A stretch of 7,113 nucleotides of DNA from Bacteroidota bacterium (GTDB taxonomy: Bacteria; Bacteroidota; Bacteroidia; Bacteroidales; GCA-2748055), in the NCBI GenBank assembly GCA_030642565.1, contig DAOWNM010000141.1, forward strand, positions 1-7,113. The letters are read 5' to 3'. Below are positions 1 to 5,884 of this stretch, one piece after another; the stretch's first letter is position 1; each line of letters opens with the position of its first letter. Below the pieces are notes generated by a model. The model searched no databases. It saw only the letters and a list, made by a program, of their open reading frames with translations, and was not told where the DNA came from. The position numbers were made by a program, and so were the translations under genes.

Positions 1-2472
1 GATGGGAGGCAGGATGCTGGCCTGGATCCGCTGCGCATAATTGAGTGAATCGGTAATATCCCGATTCTTAATTTCAATCTCCTCTTTCTGCTGAACAACT
101 TCACGTGTTCGTTCATCCAACTGACGCTGAAGGTATTCCTGGATTGCTTTCTGGTTTCGTTCCCTGATCTTAAATACAACAAAAATGATGGTCAGTACCA
201 GCATAACCAGAGCGAAAATAAACCACCACGCCTTCCAGATTGGAATCTTCACAGAAATATCAATGGTGAGCGGTTCAATGGAGCAGTTACCGTTGCCATC
301 ACAGGCTCTTATCATAAATGTGTAATTCCCGTCCTCCACACGACCATAAGAGGCAAAGGAGAGGCTGGATAAATCGGACCATTCATCCTCATAATTATCC
401 AGTTTGTACTGGTAGGTTACCTGTTCCGGGTTAATGAGGTTGATCCCCACAAATTCGATCCTTACCCTGTATCTGCCATATTTGAGTTTGATTGGCTTAT
501 CGGAATCATAGGAGATCTCGTTTATCTCTAGGGATTTGATACTTAATTTGGGTGCCACACTGTCTTCCCGGGCCTGGTACGCATCATACTCGATCACACC
601 CCCCGATGAGCCAAACAGCAACTTTCCTCCGGCGGTCATAGCCACCGAGTTTTGATATATATCGAATTTAAAACCGGATTCTCTGCCAAACATCCTGACC
701 CTCTTCCGGTCCGGATTGATAGCGCTCAACCCCATCCTGTGTCCTGCCCAGATGTTCCCCCTGGGATCCACAGCAATGGCATAGGTATAATTTTTCTTAA
801 GTCCTTTGTCGGTAGTGTAATACTCCAGCGAATCGTTGTTGAAATCAAATTGAAATACCCCCCCGTTTGTACCTGCCCAGATCACACCATCCTTACTCTC
901 CACAAGGGTCTTAAGCTCAAGTCTCGTTTTGGTCTCAATCAGGAAATGCTTATCCGAATTGACACTGATCAGACCCGGTGTAAAAGTGGCAATCCACACC
1001 ACTCCGTTCCGGTCCACCAGTACATCATTGATCTTATTGTGCGGAAGACCGTTGGCAGTTGTGCGGAAGGTATGCTCACCGGTCACAGGATTCAGGGTAC
1101 AGACCCCACTGTTGGTGGCCACATATAGAAACCTGCCATCACCATCGATGGCATTCACATTATTCTCCAGGGAATTTTTTGACACCAACAGTGGAAGAAT
1201 CCTTGAACTGCCTGCCTTTTTTCTGAATAGTCCACTTCGGGAGGTCCCGATATAGAGGTCGTGATGTTCATCTGCATAGAGGGCGGTCACATCGTCGTCG
1301 GGAAGTCCGTTGCTCCTTCGCAGGTATGAAAATTCACCATTCCCACCTCCCCGGACAGAGGCGATCCTGCCCTCTCCCCCAAACCATTGAATATCGTCAT
1401 CTACACAGACTGCACTTACATCGGTATACCCCTCTTCCTCCCAAATATTATAGAAAGTGAAAGCCTGGTCCCTCAATACAGCAATACCGTTCCCAGGTGA
1501 TGAGAACCATTGGTTCCCCTCCTCGTCCACGAAAATCTGGTTGATATATGCGTTGGGCAGACCGTTTTCCATATTAAACAGGAGGGAAGCCCCAAGGTTC
1601 CCGTTTTCATCCAGGTCAAACCTGTAGATCTCTTCACCAAAACTATTGATCCAGACCCTCCTTTCTCCATCAAAAACAATAGAGGCGATACTGGCATATT
1701 CAATTCCTTTTTCCAACCCGATTTTCTCCACACGATACCCTTCCGGATCATATCCGCTGCCTGTAATCCTGAACAATCCTTCATCCTCTGTACCAGCCCA
1801 GTACTCGTTTTCGTTAACTGCCTTTACAAGCACCTTTACACTCATGTACTGAAGATCGGGCAACATCCCTGTATTGACATAGGTCTCCAGTGTGTCGTCA
1901 TACCTGAAAATGCTCACCCCATCTTGGGTAGCGACCAGTATGAAACCTTCTGGTGTCATCTGGAAATCGTAGAGAAACTTGCCTGTAAAAGGGTCCTCGG
2001 GATCTTCCGGATCTCTTTCATAAATAATCTGCAGATCCCTGTCGATCACCAGCAGTCCACTTTGCTGACAGAGGACCAGTATGTTTCCGGAAGCATCCTC
2101 CCTGATCGCTGTAATTTTTGAGCGATGGTTATCGCTGGGGGCAATCAGGCGAAAGGCTCCATCCTCATATACCGACAACAATCCATTCTCATGACCAAAC
2201 CATAAACGCCCCCTGGAATCGAGCAGACTGGCATGTGCGATGCTGATTGGAATGGAATCCCCTTTGAATTCATTTTCAAAATCATTCCCGTCAAACCTGC
2301 ATAAACCCAGTGTGGTCCCGATCCATAAAAATCCCCGCGGGTCCTGGTTGATCGTATAGGTAAATTTGTCGACCATCCCCTCATCAAGCCCATAACTGGA
2401 GAACTGGTAGGTCTGGGCCAACCCGGAAAAAGGAAGTGAGAAAATAAGAATGAAAATCGGTAACCTCTTCAC
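1..2472 (-). CDS. Two-component-type propeller sensor (Reg_prop/Y_Y_Y), truncated before a probable SpoIIE phosphatase domain
   Basis: The frame is open for 824 codons from a GTG at 2472 to the window edge. GTG is chosen because an in-frame TGA lies six codons upstream (2490-2488), no ATG lies between, and it gives a clean signal peptide (MKRLPIFILIFSLPFSGLAQ). Residues about 35-628 hold 14 Reg_prop-like blades of the type D-x-x-G-x-x-W-x-G-T-x-x-G-L (for example near 44-58, 226-234, 485-500, 569-582), the number expected for two seven-bladed propellers. A Y_Y_Y domain spans about 650-742 (YQYKLDNYEDEW at 687-698), with two close cysteines, 724 and 730. One transmembrane helix covers about 749-767, then a charged coiled coil to about 805. 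The visible end, NYAQRIQASILPP (811-823), is the linker that in Bacteroidota sensors usually leads into a SpoIIE/PP2C phosphatase. The output domain is therefore inferred, not seen. A histidine kinase is a less likely alternative. The 20-bp gap from the preceding gene suggests co-transcription. Confidence 0.93.
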   Translation of the reverse strand, partial: MKRLPIFILIFSLPFSGLAQTYQFSSYGLDEGMVDKFTYTINQDPRGFLWIGTTLGLCRFDGNDFENEFKGDSIPISIAHASLLDSRGRLWFGHENGLLSVYEDGAFRLIAPSDNHRSKITAIREDASGNILVLCQQSGLLVIDRDLQIIYERDPEDPEDPFTGKFLYDFQMTPEGFILVATQDGVSIFRYDDTLETYVNTGMLPDLQYMSVKVLVKAVNENEYWAGTEDEGLFRITGSGYDPEGYRVEKIGLEKGIEYASIASIVFDGERRVWINSFGEEIYRFDLDENGNLGASLLFNMENGLPNAYINQIFVDEEGNQWFSSPGNGIAVLRDQAFTFYNIWEEEGYTDVSAVCVDDDIQWFGGEGRIASVRGGGNGEFSYLRRSNGLPDDDVTALYADEHHDLYIGTSRSGLFRKKAGSSRILPLLVSKNSLENNVNAIDGDGRFLYVATNSGVCTLNPVTGEHTFRTTANGLPHNKINDVLVDRNGVVWIATFTPGLISVNSDKHFLIETKTRLELKTLVESKDGVIWAGTNGGVFQFDFNNDSLEYYTTDKGLKKNYTYAIAVDPRGNIWAGHRMGLSAINPDRKRVRMFGRESGFKFDIYQNSVAMTAGGKLLFGSSGGVIEYDAYQAREDSVAPKLSIKSLEINEISYDSDKPIKLKYGRYRVRIEFVGINLINPEQVTYQYKLDNYEDEWSDLSSLSFASYGRVEDGNYTFMIRACDGNGNCSIEPLTIDISVKIPIWKAWWFIFALVMLVLTIIFVVFKIRERNQKAIQEYLQRQLDERTREVVQQKEEIEIKNRDITDSLNYAQRIQASILPPI

Positions 2473-2492
2473 AGAAATTGTATTAGTTCATT

Positions 2493-3455
2493 TTACTCAA
2501 TGGGAACAAACTCCACCTCTCCCCTGTATTTGGGTACTCCTCCCAGGGGACTGGTGTAGAACGGCATGGCATCGCCGAATTGGTTCCTGACATTGACCAC
2601 CACATTGTTGTTCCTCACCAGAGGCCTGGCTTTAATAAACCTGAAATCCATGGAAGTCTCAATCTCTTCATCCTGTACCCTCAGTTCATCATTGGCCCAG
2701 AAATCCTCACCGGAGATTTTCACCTCCCGTCCCTGCCTGGCCACCGAGATTACCACGATATTGCCATCCCAGTCCCAGTCAAAGTTTGAAATCCGGACCG
2801 ATATGGTACCCTCCTCCACATAGGGATAGATATGTGCCACCTCCTCCACCTCATTATGCATTCTGAACGAGTACTCATAAGCAAAGGCATTTGCATCTTC
2901 AATGCTCCGGTTCTCTGTGCCACTTGTGCTCAGATAATAACGGTACATGTTGCCGTCATCGCCAGAAACACCCTCGCAGATCACTTTAAAAATGTAACTT
3001 TTGAACTCCTCTGCATACTCTCCCTGGGCCGGGTTGAACGGACCAAATGTGAACCAGTTATTATCGTACCTTGGATTTGCGGCAAAAGCCCGTGTGGCAA
3101 GAAGTGTGCCGCTTTTATAGTTACCTACGGGACTGGTCTCTTTGGCGGCAGGATCAGACCAGTTGCCTTCTCCTCCAAATACCTCGAACACACAACGTGT
3201 ATTAAATTCGCCGGAGATTTCATCAATTTCTCCTCCTGTATCGGGGTCAAAAATCCGGATAAAAAAGGGTTGGTCATAATCTTCGGGGATTTGGAAAAAA
3301 AATGCCTGGGAAAAATCATCATCCCCCCAACTGGTCTCTGCAGCCTCCCCGAAAGTCATCAGGTAAGGTATGTTCTCCTCCACGTTGGGAACAGGTTGAG
3401 AGTACCCGAAAACGCAGATTGTCAATAGTATAAATGTATTTAATAGCCGACTCAT
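2493..3455 (-). CDS. Secreted acidic protein of unknown family
   Basis: This encodes 320 residues from ATG 3455. A TTG three codons upstream (3464) is possible, but ATG gives the better signal peptide, with cleavage likely after GYSQ (residue 20). The mature protein is rich in Asp, Glu and aromatic residues and has no further hydrophobic helix, so a soluble periplasmic, surface or secreted location is inferred. It looks all-beta: strand-like stretches alternate with Gly/Asn turns. The first part (about 48-75, FFFQIPEDYDQPFFIRIFDPD) faintly resembles pre-peptidase or jelly-roll type domains, which is not enough for assignment. A DWDWDGN stretch lies at 226-232. The only mature cysteines are 88 and 160, which could pair. 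No T9SS sorting domain is visible at its end (EVEFVPIE), so it is probably not a T9SS cargo of the usual types. It sits between the PD40-PKD gene and the sensor gene, 20 bp from the latter. I do not recognise the family and assign no function. Confidence 0.88.
   Translation of the reverse strand: MSRLLNTFILLTICVFGYSQPVPNVEENIPYLMTFGEAAETSWGDDDFSQAFFFQIPEDYDQPFFIRIFDPDTGGEIDEISGEFNTRCVFEVFGGEGNWSDPAAKETSPVGNYKSGTLLATRAFAANPRYDNNWFTFGPFNPAQGEYAEEFKSYIFKVICEGVSGDDGNMYRYYLSTSGTENRSIEDANAFAYEYSFRMHNEVEEVAHIYPYVEEGTISVRISNFDWDWDGNIVVISVARQGREVKISGEDFWANDELRVQDEEIETSMDFRFIKARPLVRNNNVVVNVRNQFGDAMPFYTSPLGGVPKYRGEVEFVPIE
3295..3302. repeat. Eight-base A/T homopolymer inside the unknown secreted protein
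   Basis: Eight A on the plus strand, read as eight T on the coding strand, encode the Phe triplet at residues 52-54. This is the longest single-base run I noticed inside a gene in the window. A one-base slip here would end the product early, but the frame is intact in this sequence. Confidence 0.6.
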
Positions 3456-3478
3456 TATTATCAAATTTCAATATTTAT

Positions 3479-3512
3479 TAAAAGTATACAAAATCCATGC
3501 AACTTTGACCAA
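3479..3512 (-). promoter_or_regulatory. Candidate Bacteroidota-type promoter in the 103-bp gap
   Basis: The gap 3456-3558 is the only intergenic stretch of any length and is A/T-rich. On the minus strand TACTTTTA (3486-3479) matches seven of eight positions of the Bacteroidota -7 element TAnnTTTG. A TTG (3512-3510) lies 23 bases upstream, at the long end of the usual -33 spacing. Transcription would begin about 20 bases before ATG 3455. The match is weak in an A/T-rich context. No hairpin-plus-T terminator is seen in the gap, so read-through from the upstream genes remains possible. Confidence 0.3.
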
Positions 3513-3550
3513 GAGTTATCAAATATGGTTGTATGTCTAAACGAAAAAGA

Positions 3551-3557
3551 GGGGGGG
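3551..3557. repeat. Seven-G homopolymer just after the PD40-PKD stop codon
   Basis: Seven consecutive G on the plus strand (seven C in the transcript) lie one base past the TAG stop of the PD40-PKD gene and 96 bases before the next start. In the transcript the C run is followed by a short T-rich stretch, but I find no preceding stable stem, so it is not a normal intrinsic terminator. It may simply be chance. Confidence 0.6.
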
Positions 3558-3558
3558 A

Positions 3559-4959
3559 CTACTGTTCCGGAGGGAGTACCAGGATATCCTTATAGTTGAC
3601 CCGCACTTCAGGAGTGTCTCTTCTGTTCCTCCCGCGCTCCTCAACCCCGAGCATCACGCGGTACCTTCCCGGATAGAGATAGGTGTGTGTCATCTGGAGA
3701 CCCTCTCCATAGGTTCCATCTCCAAACTCCCAGAAATACCCTCCAATATTAAAGCCAGGCAGATAAGATTCACTACCATCAAACAGGACCGGTGTGTTGA
3801 CTGTAATAGTATCCGGACAAAGGATAACGGCCTGTTCATTCAGTTTGATGGTCAGGGTCTTGAAAGTCTCTGGCTCAAGCAGTGTATCCAACTGAATATC
3901 AAACACATTTAAGGTACAACGATATGTTCCTGGTTTGGGAAACCTAAATATTATATCGTGTCCGGGCAATTCAAGTGTGTCATTAATCACCCAGGAGTAG
4001 CGGAACAGGTTGGTGTCGACTGTATCAAGCTTCTTGTCGTAGACCCTGTACTTATAGAAGGTCCTCCGGATGGGTTCTGGAGAGTCGAATTTGGGAATAT
4101 TTGCCTCGAAAGTAAAAATCTCCTTTGACCCGCTCCTGCGATTACTTGTCAGGTAGCCGGTTCTAAAATCTTCGCTGTACCAGATATGGTACTCATTGGA
4201 AAGGGTGTTAAACGGAGCCCCCAGTTTGATGGCGGGCGACCACTTCCCACCCACAAAGGCCGTCTGGAAAAGGTCAAAACCTGCCACATTGTTGTCGTGA
4301 CCGTCCGATGAAAAATAGAGTCTGCCCGAAGGGTGTATAACCGGATAGATCTCATTGTCTCGGGTATTCACTTCAGGACCCAGATTCTCCGGTTTACTCC
4401 ATGCACCACTCCTCAGCCTCGAACGATAGATATCATATCCTCCCATTCCCTCTTCATAATTGGCTGCAAAATAGAGAGTCCGTCCATCTGCAGTCAGCGA
4501 CGGGGAGAACAACCAGACCACATCGTTGTTAAACTCAAATGCCCGTTCGTTGACCCAGATTCCATCCACATTGTCAGCAAAATAGAGCCCCAGCGGATCC
4601 ACCCTTCCAACAGAAGGACGCTGCTGTGAAAACACCATGGTTTTAAAATCGCCTGTAAAAGAGACCGGTCCATCATGTTTTCGAGTAACCAGTTCATTCC
4701 TGAACGGCTTTTTCTTTCCTCCACTCTCCATTAAAAAAATGGTATAGAGCTTACGACCCTCAGCATCGGTTGGACTACTGGCACCTACGTTGTTCGATTC
4801 GGTGATATAGACCACCCCCCCGTCTTTATAGGGAATAGCGGCTGCTTCATTGAGCCCCGTGGAGATCCTGGTCTGCTTGCGCACCCTGTAATAATCCTGT
4901 CCCAGCGCCAGTGGCAGCAGGATCAACAGGGACCATATGACAAGGATTGCTCTCTTCAT
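3559..4959 (-). CDS. Secreted PD40 propeller and PKD-domain protein (PorE-like in part)
   Basis: This encodes 466 residues from an ATG three bases after the porP/sprF-like stop (TAG-GAG-ATG), with a signal peptide ending near LALGQ (about 20). PD40/WD40-like beta-propeller motifs are recognisable at about 97-113, 151-180 (LTADGRTLYFAANYEEGMGG followed by YDIYRS), 202-233 (HPSGRLYFSSDG, then GFDLFQT) and 255-284. A degenerate PKD-like module covers about 300-370 (RYSW... PGTYRCTLNVFD). A canonical PKD domain follows at about 377-456, with the hallmark WEFGDG at 410-415, THTY and PGRYRVMLGV. In Bacteroidota, PD40 proteins next to PorP/SprF genes often also carry TPR and OmpA-like peptidoglycan-binding domains, as PorE does. 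Both are absent here, and the protein ends right after the PKD fold. A role as an envelope scaffold or surface partner of the upstream porin-like protein is inferred from context. A run of seven G on the coding strand lies at 4821-4815. Confidence 0.92.
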   Translation of the reverse strand: MKRAILVIWSLLILLPLALGQDYYRVRKQTRISTGLNEAAAIPYKDGGVVYITESNNVGASSPTDAEGRKLYTIFLMESGGKKKPFRNELVTRKHDGPVSFTGDFKTMVFSQQRPSVGRVDPLGLYFADNVDGIWVNERAFEFNNDVVWLFSPSLTADGRTLYFAANYEEGMGGYDIYRSRLRSGAWSKPENLGPEVNTRDNEIYPVIHPSGRLYFSSDGHDNNVAGFDLFQTAFVGGKWSPAIKLGAPFNTLSNEYHIWYSEDFRTGYLTSNRRSGSKEIFTFEANIPKFDSPEPIRRTFYKYRVYDKKLDTVDTNLFRYSWVINDTLELPGHDIIFRFPKPGTYRCTLNVFDIQLDTLLEPETFKTLTIKLNEQAVILCPDTITVNTPVLFDGSESYLPGFNIGGYFWEFGDGTYGEGLQMTHTYLYPGRYRVMLGVEERGRNRRDTPEVRVNYKDILVLPPEQ

Positions 4960-4962
4960 CTC

Positions 4963-5883
4963 CTAAAAATAGAATGGATCATCGGGGATGGTTCGGATCA
5001 CCGGTCTGAATTCCCATCGAAGTACAACTTCATGGCTCCCTCCCAGGGCCGAACGAACCGGACCCGTATTAAACGTATAGGCATAACCTACCAGCCATTG
5101 GGGATTCACCTGGAAGTTAAGGAGTGCTATGGCAAAATTGGGATAGTCATAGGCTCCACCCACATAGATTCTGGAATCCAGGAATCCCATATTCAGACTC
5201 GCCTTAAAGGAGGTGTAGGCCTGGTTGTAGTCGATCCACAGGGATGGTTTCAACCGAAAGGCTTTGCTGATATTAAACTGGTACGCACCTGTAAGAATGA
5301 CCCTGTAGTTTTCGAAATTGACCACTCCAATGCCCTGACTCTCAGTAGGTATAGAGAGCAACTCCGGGACTGAAAGTCCCACGAACAACTTCTCTGTATA
5401 ATAGAGAATACCTGTTCCGAAGTTGGGAAACCAGCGCTGATAGACCTCCAGGGGGAAGGCCGGATCGCCGGGATCGCGCAGTGGAATGCCACTCAGATCG
5501 CTGTTCACTCCATACACGCCGGCCGAGAGACCGAAAGCAAGCCGTCCGCTGCCCAAATAGATCCTGTAAGCATAAGTGCTCATGATGGAGTATAGGTTCT
5601 GTACCTCGGGAATATTGTTGTAGGCCACCACACCACCTATGGCCACTTTTGAGTTGCCAACGGGGGAGTGAACATTTAACTGCATATCGGTGGGTCCCAG
5701 CTGACCATAGAGGGCCGAGCGGTACAGGGAGCTGATGCTGATGGCATCCCTGAAACCGGAAAAAGCCGGATTGATGGTGGTCCAGGTAAGGTGGTAATTG
5801 CTCACAGAGGGGACGAGTGTGTTCTGGGCAGAACCAGTCACCACCACCGTCAGCATTAATCCTATGAGCCATTTTCTCTTCAT
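4963..5883 (-). CDS. PorP/SprF family type IX secretion-associated outer-membrane protein
   Basis: This encodes 306 residues, typical for the family. ATG 5883 is preferred over a GTG at 5892 that would overlap the upstream stop, because it starts a standard signal peptide (MKRKWLIGLMLTVVVTGSAQ). Family marks are NPAFSGFRD at 38-46 after the signal, the mid-protein stretch NFGTGILYYTEKLFVGLSVP at 154-173, and GGSHEVVLRWEF at 281-292. The alternating strands and terminal phenylalanine fit an outer-membrane beta-barrel. Known members: SprF of Flavobacterium johnsoniae is needed for export of the adhesin SprB, and PorP is a T9SS component; SprF-like proteins are commonly paired with cargo that has a type B sorting domain. 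That pairing is seen here: the upstream gene ends in such a domain and the two reading frames are one base apart. I infer it is the dedicated partner of that cargo rather than the core PorP, since no porK/L/M/N genes are visible. Confidence 0.95.
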   Translation of the reverse strand: MKRKWLIGLMLTVVVTGSAQNTLVPSVSNYHLTWTTINPAFSGFRDAISISSLYRSALYGQLGPTDMQLNVHSPVGNSKVAIGGVVAYNNIPEVQNLYSIMSTYAYRIYLGSGRLAFGLSAGVYGVNSDLSGIPLRDPGDPAFPLEVYQRWFPNFGTGILYYTEKLFVGLSVPELLSIPTESQGIGVVNFENYRVILTGAYQFNISKAFRLKPSLWIDYNQAYTSFKASLNMGFLDSRIYVGGAYDYPNFAIALLNFQVNPQWLVGYAYTFNTGPVRSALGGSHEVVLRWEFRPVIRTIPDDPFYF

Positions 5884-5884
5884 C

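Noticed and set aside
1510..2121. 203-codon open frame on the plus strand
   Set aside because: It is antisense to the propeller repeats of the sensor gene, has no signal peptide or family features, and the minus frame explains the sequence fully.
1..2472. Possible pseudogene or frameshift, because no complete long open frame is bounded within this region
   Set aside because: Reading every codon from GTG 2472 to the edge gives 824 residues with no stop and continuous domains. The gene simply runs off the window.
2832..3428. 198-codon open frame on the plus strand
   Set aside because: It is antisense to the unknown secreted protein, whose frame has a signal peptide, sensible spacing and a stop just before the next gene.
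3545..3575. Intrinsic terminator after the PD40-PKD gene, suggested by the C-run and T-rich stretch
   Set aside because: Only a four-base stem with a long loop can be drawn before it, too weak for a hairpin terminator.
3559..4959. Assignment of the PD40-PKD protein as porE
   Set aside because: The TPR and OmpA-like domains that define PorE are missing and no core T9SS genes are visible beside it.
4960..4964. AGGAG directly before ATG 4959 as a ribosome binding site
   Set aside because: It abuts the start codon with no spacing and overlaps the upstream stop, so normal Shine-Dalgarno use is unlikely; coupling by the short junction is more plausible.
5342..5872. 176-codon minus-strand frame overlapping the PorP/SprF gene
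   Set aside because: It is an alternate frame of a clear family member; the product is rich in Arg, His and Gln without recognisable motifs.
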